From Endothia cerciana (lineage: Eukaryota > Ascomycota > Sordariomycetes > Diaporthales > Cryphonectriaceae): a stretch of 64,000 nt of DNA. The first letter of the stretch is position 1. Each line of letters begins with the position of its first letter. Shown in pieces: positions 34,601 to 45,027 of this stretch. Where the stretch lies: positions 806,001-870,000 of the forward strand of contig JALRMH010000006.1 of assembly GCA_026119935.1 (NCBI GenBank), written 5' to 3'. Both the position numbers and the translations under genes were made by a program. Under the pieces are notes generated by a model. The model did not search any database and was not told the DNA's origin. It saw only the letters and a list, made by a program, of their open reading frames with translations.

Positions 34601-34909
34601 ATTGAGCTGGTTACCACAGTGCTTCTTTATGACATCGTCACCACTGATTCAGGGGGCTCAAACCCAGTGGCTGGCAAAGTCGGCCACGGAGGGCAGTTCT
34701 GGTCCACAGTGCTCTCTTCTCGACATGTCTTCGGGCCAGTCTTGTGGGTTGTGTGCGGGGGTGAAAGGGGGTGTCGGCGAGACAGGGGAACTTCTTGAGA
34801 ACAGTATTCAGACTATCGCGAAAGGGTATCTCAAAAACATTGCTCATGCTTGCTCTTGACACCTCCCGAAACATCCTACCCAATCAAACACATATTGTCT
34901 CGAGGACAC
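31297..34909. other. Long intergenic region, GC-rich with simple repeats
   Basis: About 3.6 kb between the AcuK-like start and the MFS transporter stop. It contains a TCTCCTG tandem repeat (about 31575-31601), G runs at 32030-32041, 32500-32513 and 33268-33282, an A16 run (32824-32839) and a (CT)11 run (33711-33732). Several frames exceed 100 codons, but their amino-acid make-up is that of random GC-rich DNA. The part next to 31296 probably includes a long promoter and leader for the regulator. Confidence 0.45.
33711..33732. repeat. (CT)11 dinucleotide microsatellite
   Basis: Eleven consecutive CT units in the gene-free stretch between the AcuK-like and MFS genes. Confidence 0.9.
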
Positions 34910-37707
34910 TTAACCCGCCGTCGCCATTCTCGAGTGGGCGCGTATCTTCTTGCCATATTTGAAGAAGATCACCGGGAACGGCAACATGGCTGCCGTCAGG
35001 AAGGCCAGCAGGGAGGTCGCCCACTACGCAGCCGATATTAGCAAATGAGCGCGGCTACTTCTCCCGTTCCCAGCACAGTCCCTAGCGGTTGACTTACCTG
35101 GTCGCCCAACTTCTCGTACATCTGGGTGCCGAACAAGGGGAACGCCGCTACAGACACAAGTGATCAGCAAATTGCTCACCTAGGAGATGCGACGGACGGC
35201 GTAGGGCCACCGCCCGCTGACTGGCTATCACCGTCGTCCCAGCTGAGCGGGAAAGAGCGGTCCCCGTGCCACGTAGCGTGAATATACAGGAATGTAACTC
35301 ACCAGCAAAAAGGCACCTCGTGAATGCATTAGCTGCCAGACTACTGGCGGCATAGACAGGGTACGTCTCGACCTGTGCGCGTGTCACGTCAGCAAAAGCT
35401 CGTACCTGGGCCAATTGATTCCACCCGCGCCCGGCCCCGGTGGCCTCGTGTCTACGGCCTGTGGGGCCACGAGTGTACAAGGTTCTGATGAGGCCGGATC
35501 GGGGTCATACGAGACGTGTAGAACAGCAGTAGGTAGATGGTGAACGAGAGAGAAGGGGGTGGGGGGTGGTTACGTACCAGGTATGTGAAAGTGCCAGAGA
35601 AGCTCAGGGTAACCTGTAACGCGAGGACCACGCCGGTCAGCTGCGGTGTCCCGGAAGTAGCATATGCAACATGCGAGATCTTAGAGAGGCAGGAGGCGAG
35701 ACAGGTCGTATGCGAGGGAACGAAGCGCCTTGCTGGCCTGCCCTGACAAACCCGTTGCTAGGGCATGAGTTGTGTTGAGATCGCACTGCTTGCTCGTGCC
35801 GCTGGCACATGAGACGACCGAGCCACGGGGAGGCTGGTGTCGTTGCCATGAAGCAGAGCCCTCGAGTGCGCGGGAGTCCGCAAAAAAGGGGGGGGGGGGG
35901 GCGGTCAAGTCCAGGGGACGAGGCAGGCTCAGGACGTGACGGTTCGCAAGACGGCAGCTCGTCACTCTGGATGTTGGTCTTTCCTGGGATCCACGTCTTG
36001 AGATCGACGACCGGGCTCCAGGACCTCCACCAAGCAAACCTCGGACTGCCACTCGAAAGTGCGTGCAAGCATCCGCAGCCGCCTCGCCTCCCGCCAACGT
36101 TGCAGGGTTGAGAGAGAGGGGGGGGGGGTGGAAGAAGAGAGAAGCAGCACTTACCCCTAGTCCAAATATACCAGATCCAATAATAGGCAAGATCCAGTGC
36201 ACCCATGGGAATGTTGTCCACGCAAACCAGAACAGCCCCACCGTCACAAACACAGAACCCACGACGACGGCCGGCAGCCTGAACTCGGGCTCGATCTTGC
36301 CCCCGTTCCTCTCGACGAGCCGGTCACGGACCTTCATCCACAAGCCGCTCGTCAACGCGCCAATGAACATGCCAAGTAGCATACCCAGGAAGGTCAGGCC
36401 CGTCTGCCAGAGGGTGAACCCAAAGACGCCTTCGAATACAAAGGGGAACGCGCCGAAGAAAAGGTACAGGATACCGAGGAGTATGGCCGAGTACAGATTG
36501 AGGATAAGGGCCATGGGCTCGAAGGCAAGAATCTGGAAGGGCCGGAGGAGCGAGTAGCCCACGGTGCGGGCGATGGACTTGTCGGATTTCTCGATGGGGG
36601 CCCTCCAGCGCTCGTCGCCGGTTTCTTTGCGGATGTGCTGGGCCTTCTTTCGCAGGATGACCGGGTCTGTGATGATGGTCAGCAGGCCGGTCGTGAGTAC
36701 ATGGGCCCAGGCTTCCAGGACTTACGGTACGTCTCTGGCACGAGGAAGAAGATGGCCAAGAACATGCAGAACGCCCAGATAATCATCACGTAGTGCGTCC
36801 ACCGCCAGTTCACATTCGAGTTGATGAATCCTCCCATCAGGGGTCCGACACAAGGACCCAAGAACGGCGCCGCGGTGAACATCGTCATGGGATGGTGCAT
36901 CTTGTCGGGCGTGAACAGATCACTCACCGTGCCGCCGCTCACGCTGAGGAACGCACTCCCCGACAAGCCCTGGAAGAACCGCGCGACGACCACCGTCCCG
37001 ATGTTCCTCGCCACGGCGCACGGGACGATCCAGATGGTGAACGCCGCGAACGCGGCCAGGTAGATCGGGCGCCGCCCGTAGAACTCGGAGAGCGGGCTCC
37101 ACATGGGCCCCAGCGCGATGCCCAGCACGAACGTCGACAGGCCCAGCGTGGCGACGATGTGGCTGGAGGCGAACTCGGCGTCCATCTGCGTGTACGTGGA
37201 GGTGTAGATGGACGACGCGCACGTCACGCAGAAGCTCCCGGCGGACGCGAGCGTCACGATCATCCACTTTCGCGCGGTGTGGATGCCGCGCGGGTTCCAC
37301 GGGTCGGCGGCGCCCCCCTCGAAGCCGACCTCGAACTCGTCCTTCTCCTTCTGCCGCTGGGCCTCCGGGTCTTCGGGGGATGAGGCCTCCTCTTCCTCTC
37401 CCCCCTCGACGTCGTCGCACCCGTAGCCGTTCTGGGAGCGCACGCGCGACAGGGAGCGTGTTGACCCCATGGACTTGTTGGAGCGGGTGCGTGCTATCGA
37501 GCGTGCCGGGCTGGAGGTTGCCGTAGCGGGCCTGATGGATTCGTACTGGGCCTCATCTTCGTTGGTATCCCCGCCCCCCGTTGCCATCACTACCCCTTCT
37601 GTTGAGCTGCTGTCAAGGGTAACTTTTTCGTCGGCATCCGATGAGGTGTTGGGCAGCCCAAGGCTTCCACCCTCGGATTCTATCCGGAGGTCCTTCTCGT
37701 CTGCCAT
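34910..37707 (-). CDS. MFS transporter, DHA1-like (polyamine/drug H+ antiporter type)
   Basis: Six exons: 37707-36726, 36666-36155, 35613-35578, 35372-35303, 35147-35098, 35023-34910, giving 587 aa. A hydrophilic N-terminus of about 140 residues with an acidic patch leads to WNPRGIHTARKWMIV and the first membrane helix. Signature loops include LSEFYGRRPIYL (motif A), FFQGLSGSAFLSVSGGTVSDLF, GPCVGPLMGGFI and VPETYHPVILRKKAQ, then six further helices. It ends in KYGKKIRAHSRMATAG. These features place it with the fungal Tpo1/Flr1-like proton antiporters of the plasma membrane; the substrate is not predictable. Exon 3 is a 36-nt microexon (VTLSFSGTFTYL) needed to link FGLG to VETYPVYAASS. The 541-nt intron before it holds runs of C14 and C11 on the sense strand. 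Confidence 0.9.
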
Positions 37708-39698
37708 CTCGCAGACTCCCACGGCTGATCCAGGGCGGTGAGGTCGACGGAATCTAAGGATTCTTGGTAGGTGATCAAAGTCGCCGCTGGCGTCTAAGCG
37801 TTATAAATCCGTGTTAGTACACCCACCCATATAGTGACCGACTAGCAACCACACCACCTAGAGCAGCAGGTGGAGGATGGCAGTCAACCCCTTATCGCTG
37901 TGATGCTGGTAAGGTCTGCAGAGGTCGGGAAGGCAGAGAGGTATGGATACAGTACGTTTCGGTGAGGATCTAATGACGTAGATATGGGTGTGAAATCTGA
38001 GGCTGCACCAAGCACAAAGAATAGCACGAGGTGCAAGCACTGTCAACCTTTAACGGCGGCAGGAGCTTTTCTTCTTTTCTTTGTTCTTCCTTTTCTACTG
38101 AGTCCAGCGCTGCGGATCCTTAGCAATCATGAATAGGATCATTGTGGTGACAAAAACCCGCCGGCGGCCAGAATATTAAGTGGAGTTCTCTGTATTCCTT
38201 TCGGACCGTGCCAGGGATTATCGTCGCCCCTCTTGGTGCCCACCGCGCGAGGAAGGGCGGATTGTGCCAACCGGGCAGAGGCTAGCCCACAGCATTGGTG
38301 GATGGATATACACCGGGTTGGTAAGCAACGTGCAGGATGGTCACTGTCACCCTAGACCACGTCCTGTAATGGCCTGCGACCGTCCACACTTCAGGTCCCG
38401 AGGGCGCAGCAAGAGCCTCTCGTCGAAGACGACAGATATGCTGCTGTGGATTGGTGAGAATATCCCCGAGGGCGAATCGCGAAGTGCCGAGCCCTGCTGG
38501 GTTTCGCCCTTGACCCGCCCTAGACCCGCCTGCGTCTTGCCCTCGCCGGGGTTCTCTATCAGGTCCTACGGATTTGTCCGGTGCTTATATCTTCCGCCGA
38601 GGCATGCCTCTGCTATATACCATGGCACGATATCATCGCCGAGCTCTCGTAACCGGGAAATGACAGCTCGGTCTCTCTTCTTTCCCGCTGTAATTGCCTG
38701 GACAGTCAAGATGCGGAAGCCGGAACCTGGTTTTCGACTCGAACCGCGTCAACAGGCACGACATAATCCATAGGGGTGGGTGATGGTGATGGCTTTGTAG
38801 GTGGTATCGTCCGGTGATAAGGCCCCAAAGCTTTCAGCACCCGAAAGCAGGCTTGGGAAACAGGCCTTGGATACTATAATACTACCACTCAAGTATCGCT
38901 CATGGCCCATATACAGAAATGCTGACACGGGGATGTGGAGGATATAGATATCGAATCCGCTGAGTTTAAAGTGGCCTGGTTCGACTTGATTTCATACTTC
39001 TACTTCCTTCGCAGCAATTACCATTCCTAAGAAGCTATTCGAATTTGATACTTCACACTAATACTTATCACAAGGTGGCTTTTCCCTGAGCCCACCAACC
39101 ATATAGAGAAGCATGGTGCGCCCTAACTTATTGATGGTACCACCTCATGTGATGGTCAGGCTGTGTGATGGCGGGAGGCACAGCTAAGGTGTTGAGCAGT
39201 GACACAGGACGTCAATTTCATGTGAACAATCACCACAGCTTCCCTCACAGGTTCATCCAAGCTCCACTAGATGAAAGGGCATGTAAGCGGAGGGAAACAT
39301 CACGAGGCCCTCTCCCGCAGGTCCAGATGACAATTTCCAGCAAGTCGGTCCTCATTGTGCACTCATCAACTCATGAACTCATCAACAAAAAAACAAGAAA
39401 ATTCCATCCAGTCCACAATTCTAGACAACCAGCGCCATGCAGCAACAAGCGCACGTTGGGTGTTCCCGTCCTCCCATGATGAATCTAACCCTAGGACTCT
39501 CTACATCCTGTCGCCGTTCTCCAACAGCTGCTGCATGCAAAAAAGGTCCAGGTAAGAATCTGTTGGCCTCCAGTCACTGAAGTAATATGGCCGCCGTCCA
39601 TGTTCAACTGATGGTTGTGGTGTTCTCATGTCCGCCAGAGCAAGCGCTCACCCGAAGCTGGTGTGTCTTGAGATGTGTTCTTGACTGTCGAGCATTGC
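37708..39698. other. Intergenic region without a supported gene
   Basis: About 2 kb. The longest frame (plus strand, 38180-38773) has no recognisable domain and lies partly in AT-rich DNA, so I do not call it. The region between 38860 and 39060 is AT-rich and TA-rich. The part next to 37707 should include the transporter promoter. Confidence 0.4.
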
Positions 39699-41173
39699 TC
39701 ACTCGGTGTGATCGGCACCGGCGTTGACCTCCTCCTCAGCAGCCTCCTGTGCCTGCTCCTCAAGGGACTCCTCCTCAACCAGATCCGCGTGAACGGTCAT
39801 GGCACGCTGGAAGCCGGCCTCGTCGTCGGTTGTGTCGAGCGGAATGGGGTTGAAGGGCTGCGCAACAAAGGTGTGACGAGTGTAGCTAAGGAAGATGATC
39901 TGTTGGGAGGCGGGCATGCATTAGCAAGCCACCTCCATCTCTATCCAAGCCGGCGAAAAGGACTCATAGCCATCTTTGTTAGTTTGAGTAATGGGGATGT
40001 TTCACATACCGATCTCTTGGGGCCCAGATAGGACTCTCCGTCAGGTGCGTTGTAGTGGCCCACGTGCTGGGAGAGGAAGTGAGTCTTGGAGTCCTTAGAG
40101 ATACCGTAGGCCTCGCTCAGCCAGTCACGGGGTTTCTGGTTGCTGCGTGTCCTGAAGAGGCCGCTGTACTCGAGACCATCGTGTCCGTCCATGATGGCCC
40201 GACCAACCTTGCCCTTGTTGTCGTTCTTGGGGATGACGATCTCGCATGTCTCGATCTGGTTCTTGAAACGCTTCAGGAGGGCCTCAGGACGGAGATCTGG
40301 GCGATCCTGAAGCCGCCTCGACTTGATATGGGGGAAGTCCACCTTTCGAAGGTGCTTGACATTGTCCATAATAACATCAGGGATGGCGAGGATGAATTCG
40401 TCTAGGTAGCAGACACCGCTCTTTCCTCGACAAGTGAGGGTGACCTTCTTCCAGTATGAGGGCAGGGCGTCATTGTGGATGGCGCGACAGGTCGCCAGCA
40501 AGTTGTAGTGAGGCTCGCGATGCACAGTGCTGAGGATCTTGGGCTTCGTCAAGCTGCTGCGCCCACTGTGGTGGTAGTCCTCAACCTCGAGTGTGACACG
40601 AGCGCCCTCGAAGATATAACCATAGATCTGAATGCGCGTCTCCGAAGGAAACTTTGTGAAGTCACCAGCATTGCACTCGGAGGCCCTGACCCTATGGGTG
40701 AGGGGGTAGTCGGCAGGATCGTCGGTGGTGATCGCAGGAGAGCCATCTTCACTGACAGAACCGACTTGGATGTCGGCTGCGGTGTTGTGGGTACCAAATT
40801 GGTGATGGTTGGCTGCGGCGGCAATTCCAGCAGGCTGCTTGGTCTTAACAACATCGACACCAAAACCAGCATCAAAGCCAGCACCAATGTTGGGGAGCTT
40901 GAAGCCCTTGAAGCCGTTGTCAAGCTTGGTCGCACTTGAGTCGACGTCGGCCATGATAGTGTCTGGTACAGTGCCAGTCACGTCGATTGCAGGGTCGTTG
41001 GCAGCGTGCTGATCCTTGACCACAATCACGTTGATCTTGTTCGGCCCGTTGGCCAGCTCGATGTCCAGGTTTGCAATCAGATTGGTGATGATGTCGGCGA
41101 CATGCTGGGCAGCATCATCAGCCTCATTGATGTCATTGTTGTTGGATGCAATGTCTGACATGCTGAATTGCAT
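39699..41173 (-). CDS. Protein of unknown function with a 2EXR/F-box-like region
   Basis: Two exons, 41173-40010 and 39899-39699, joined across a 110-nt intron in phase 0, giving 454 aa. The first 150 residues are Asn/Asp/Ala-rich and look disordered. The middle has FTKFPSETRIQIYGYIFEGA followed about 50 residues later by LLATCRAIHNDALPSYWKKV. This is the layout of fungal 2EXR or F-box-like proteins that begin FxxLPxExRxxIY and continue LLxTCRxIxxEA. The C-terminal exon is acidic (EEESLEEQAQEAAEEE). Starts at 41173 (MQF) or 41161 (MSD) are both possible, and the frame stays open further upstream to 41320. The function is unknown. A partner or nucleic-acid role cannot be inferred. Confidence 0.75.
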
Positions 41174-41528
41174 TTCGAGGAGGGTATTGGGGTTGGAAGG
41201 TATTGTTTGTTTGTACGACGGGGAGGTGTTATTTGTTTGTAGGAAGGGATTGAAGGTTGACCGGCGGGTGGTAGAATCGGGTCGACGTTTGAAAACCCCA
41301 TTTGCCCCGCCAGGTGTCATTTACTGCTAACTGGAAATTGTATCCCTTCACTTATGTTTGAACTTTGTGAATACCTATGTACCTAGGTACCTAGGCAGGT
41401 CTGGAGACAAACCCTAAGCCTCACCTTACCATCTATAGATCAATACCTCCACTTCTCCAGATATGCAGAACCAACCACTGCACATCTTAATTCTCTCCCT
41501 CCCTAGAGAGGACACAATACGGCATAGA

Positions 41529-41576
<48 letters not shown>

Positions 41577-42608
41577 TGTGTGTGAAAGGGTTACCTTCCT
41601 GCCCCCCAAGCACTTAGATCACTCTCTCGTTTCTTCATACTGACAAGCAAAAATTTCAGCATTCCTTGTTTCCCCAAGGATATGAGACTTTTATTGAGTA
41701 CTCGGAAGGCGGTGAAGTGATGTCTGCTTGGTAAAGATCTTGCATGATCAGAGTAGTATGAAGAATGATGATCAAGTCATAGCGCGCACTAGTCGATTGC
41801 TAATGATTGAGGAGAAGCACTTGAAAGCAGGATACCGATCATCATGTCTAGAGTCTTCAACATGACAGAGTCTGGCTGAAGCACTTTAGACACCGGCAAT
41901 GACGAAAAGTGTTGAATATAATGCAGCTTGATTATTTCATCAACTCATGGTACTCAGACTCACCCGGAACTGTGCTCTCTTGTCATTAATTTGCAGTGAA
42001 AAGCCGGGAGATGCTATTATCGCCAGATATGAAGTGACATGCTGTTCTCTACACTGTCCTCGTCTCCGTTCTGGAGTCCTCTTTCCTTCTTACCTCCCGA
42101 ATCGCGGCTATTTCGAAGAAACCATCGGTCCTGATGCACCGAAAAGCTGATGCTTCGTGCTCCATATTTGAATTGGCAATTACCTGAGTACATGTGGAAC
42201 ATCAGGTGGTTAAACAATCCGAATCCCTCGATTCTGGTTCCTTGGCACCGCTAGAAATTCAAATGCGTGAGCAACACTGCATAGGCGAGAGGATCCTCAG
42301 GAAATCTGCTATGCTATGACTGGAGATAAAGTCCACACTGTTTTGGATAGTGTGGTTGTTCATCGAAGACAGCCTGATTTGCGTGAGCCACCAGGTACGG
42401 CTGGGGCGAGTACCTCGCTTCAGCTTGGCCAAGTCCTTCAAAAATCAATACCGCCTCGTATGAGGTGAGAATCAACTCTTTCAAACCCTGTCGCAAAGCC
42501 TTGCGGTCGTCAGACGGCGCCGGAGCGTTGAGGTTGGTGGTCACACTTCTCTGGCATGCTCCGCCCCCAAAATGTGACGCTGTCCTTTCCGTAGATAACT
42601 TTCGAAGG
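41174..42608. other. Intergenic region with a compound microsatellite
   Basis: About 1.4 kb, moderately AT-rich. Apart from the CT/TG repeat at 41534-41584 there is nothing I can support. Short frames on both strands near 42260-42600 overlap each other and look random. Confidence 0.4.
41534..41584. repeat. Compound (CT)n(TG)n microsatellite
   Basis: About thirteen CT units run directly into about thirteen TG units, 51 nt in total, roughly 360 nt upstream of the minus-strand gene start at 41173. Confidence 0.95.
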
Positions 42609-43616
42609 ATGCGTCTGCAGGTCGTATCGCATCTTGGGATATCGAAGCCAGCCTGGTCCTTTCAGCCCGGCATCGCAGATCATAGGCTTACTCGGCTCTT
42701 CGGACTCAGGCCTTCGACGTTCCACAACCGCTCAGCCCCCAATGGGCTATCCCCAGACGAGACACACCAGAGCGCGGTCCAGCCACATGATGCAGTATCT
42801 AAACCCAAGATCCCGCCTCTGTCTCGCACTTCCTCCGACCTTTGTGACCCCCAGCTTCCAACACACTTGGACAGCCCAGCTTCCCATCACGGCATCAGCA
42901 GCCTTTTTACTGCCTCATGTCCTCCTGACGTGGCCGGAGAGGTTGCTCGCAATGCAGACACTCCCTGGACAGCCATAATTAGCCTGAAAGGTGAAGTAAG
43001 TGTCGAATTGCGCACTCTGGGTCCACTGGAGGCCCAACAAAAACCCGTCAGCATTGTCCAGCTCGGCATGAGTGCCATATACAGTTGCATGCCGGTATTA
43101 TCTGATCTGTTCGTGGATGCATGGGAGAAGTCTATCGCTTGGGTCTCTGGTGTGCGGAGAGGCCGCACGCATGACCACGACAGGTCGACTACTCTGACCA
43201 CAACCGGCCGGCGGGGAGGGCAGGCGAATATCAGCATGCGCAGGGAGATTGGATCAAGCCAGCCTCGCCTTCCGCAGATCCCGATTCGCAACCTTACCGC
43301 GGCGAGATCGTTCATCCGTCCCATGAGCCCGGCGCAGCCCAGACAATTACAGACCGTCTCTTCAAGGGACACTCTCAGACTGCCCGTCATGGGCAACGAC
43401 CACGTCTACTACGGCCAGCTGGGGAGGGGTGGGTTCCAATATCGTGAAGACGACGAATGGGCACAAAGCTATCATCAGCAGTGGGCGAAGGGTTATAGAC
43501 AACAGTGGACGGCGGGCTATCAGGACTCATTGAGGGATGGCTTGCATGACTTCAGGTATCACAGGCATCACAGGACGGGAAGTCCGTCTGATTTTCCAAT
43601 AGGGCAGGCTTTTTGA
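42609..43616 (+). CDS. Hypothetical protein, uncertain
   Basis: A frame of 335 aa from the first ATG. It is open for 48 more codons upstream without an ATG, so a 5' exon may be missing. No domain is recognised. The protein is Ser/Pro/Arg-rich in the first half and has one mildly hydrophobic stretch (VQLGMSAIYSCMPVLSDLFV). The C-terminal part is aromatic and Gln-rich with an internal near-repeat, QQWAKGYR then QQWTAGYQ. The composition of the C-terminal half (Tyr, Trp, Gln) is unlike random GC-rich frames, which is the main argument for a real gene. It could instead be a fortuitous ORF. Confidence 0.4.
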   Translation: MRLQVVSHLGISKPAWSFQPGIADHRLTRLFGLRPSTFHNRSAPNGLSPDETHQSAVQPHDAVSKPKIPPLSRTSSDLCDPQLPTHLDSPASHHGISSLFTASCPPDVAGEVARNADTPWTAIISLKGEVSVELRTLGPLEAQQKPVSIVQLGMSAIYSCMPVLSDLFVDAWEKSIAWVSGVRRGRTHDHDRSTTLTTTGRRGGQANISMRREIGSSQPRLPQIPIRNLTAARSFIRPMSPAQPRQLQTVSSRDTLRLPVMGNDHVYYGQLGRGGFQYREDDEWAQSYHQQWAKGYRQQWTAGYQDSLRDGLHDFRYHRHHRTGSPSDFPIGQAF

Positions 43617-44116
43617 AGCGTATCTAGGTGGGCCTGAGGATTCGCTGTAGGCGCAGACGGTTTTGGGGTCATAATCTCCAGTACTGTTGGAAGGCTTCAG
43701 GAGTCTGTCTCGTGTGTTTGCTACGATTTTCGGCCATCTACTAGCTAAGGACCTTGGACTCGCATGGCATATATTGAACATCATGAGGACAGGTCTCACA
43801 TGTATCATACTGCCCTGACGATTCAAAGATGAGCATCCTCAGATATATGTACGTTTTGGACGCGGACCCAGATAACCCAGAGTCTTGTCCAATCTGCCCG
43901 GCGCTCGCAGCGCCCCGTCCCGCTTGTGCGGAGCAGCTGCGGGCGAGTCTACTGGGGACCATGGGGAGACACTGCGCCCCGTCCCCAGGGCTGGGCATAT
44001 CCCAGACTCTACAAAGCTCACACGTACTGCCTCATGGTGCCAAGTCACGCCACAACAAGCATGATGCCCATTTGGTAGGCAGCACCCGCGAACCGCACCA
44101 AAGTGTCCCAGGCAAG
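43617..44116. other. Region upstream of the SET-domain gene
   Basis: 500 nt. The reading frame of the SET gene is open back to an ATG at 43829, so part of this could be coding. The extra 96 residues show no conserved feature, and I treat it as leader and promoter. Confidence 0.4.
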
Positions 44117-44770
44117 ATGGGCGCCCAGAAACAACCCGCGCCCAAGAACTGGCCCGCCCACCTGCCCTTCCTCACCTCGCCCGCCTACTCCCAGTCCCTC
44201 GGCAGCTCCCAGCTCCAGTCCCTGCGCACCAGGCCCGTCGCCACCGCCCCGGGCCTCCGCGAGGTCCCGCACAGCCTCAGGCCCGGCCCCTCCCCCAACG
44301 TCAGGATCGCGCCCATCACGGATCCGCGCCACCCCGCCTACGACCAGGCCGGCCTCTTCGCCGCCCGGGCCCTGGGGCCCGGCAGCCTCATCCTGCCGTA
44401 CCTGGGTGAGGTCCACCCGTCCGATGACCCGGCCCATGCGGCGTCGGACTACGACCTGTGGCTGACCGATCGCGGCGGGGACGGCGTCGCTGTCGACGCC
44501 GCGAGGATGGGCAACGAGGCGCGGTTCGCGAACGACTACCGCGGTGTGCCGGGGGCTATGAGGCCGAACGCGGAGTTCTGTGAGGTCTGGGATGCCCGCA
44601 GGGGGGAGAGGGGGATGGCGGTTTTCGTCCTGCCGGCGGGCAAGAAGGGGAAGGGGAAGGGAGGGGGGATCGGGAAGGGGCAGGAGGTTCTGGTGAGTTA
44701 CGGTAAGGGGTTTTGGGGGAAGAGGGGGGAGGAGATGGAACAGGGCATGGACGAGGCTTACGTGCCATGA
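44117..44770 (+). CDS. SET-domain protein, putative lysine methyltransferase
   Basis: Intronless, 217 aa from the ATG giving MGAQKQPAPKNWP. This start was chosen because NWPxHLxxLxS is the usual beginning of this small fungal SET family. The alternative ATG at 43829 would add 96 residues of no visible meaning. The SET core is visible: GLFAARALGPGSLILPYLGEV (first strands, G-rich turn), the SDYDLWL segment, then GNEARFANDYRG in place of the usual RFxNHSCxPN, and GQEVLVSYGKGFW with the catalytic-type Tyr. It lacks a post-SET Cys cluster. Substrate, histone or not, is unknown. A Lys/Gly-rich loop (GKKGKGKGGGIGKG) interrupts the last strands. Confidence 0.82.
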   Translation: MGAQKQPAPKNWPAHLPFLTSPAYSQSLGSSQLQSLRTRPVATAPGLREVPHSLRPGPSPNVRIAPITDPRHPAYDQAGLFAARALGPGSLILPYLGEVHPSDDPAHAASDYDLWLTDRGGDGVAVDAARMGNEARFANDYRGVPGAMRPNAEFCEVWDARRGERGMAVFVLPAGKKGKGKGGGIGKGQEVLVSYGKGFWGKRGEEMEQGMDEAYVP

Positions 44771-45027
44771 CTAGAAGGATCCATCTTCCTTTAGGACATC
44801 TAGCTGCGCCCGTTCCGCCTCATCCAGCCAAGAGAACATGACAAGGGCGGCAGGATTGTCCCTGAGTCGGCTGGCCAGGCCTTCATTGCTGGGCCGTAGC
44901 TTGTTCTACTTCACGAGAGCATGAGAGCTGCCCTCTAGTTCGTCCCCCCTGGCCTCTCTATGGGCACCAGAAAGTCAGACATGAGCCTCGGCAGCGGCGG
45001 CGGGGGCGGTGTCGTCGTCGTCTTCCC

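Noticed and set aside
38180..38773. 197-codon plus-strand frame
   Set aside because: No domain, mixed composition, and no splice or neighbour support. It could be real only if transcripts show it.
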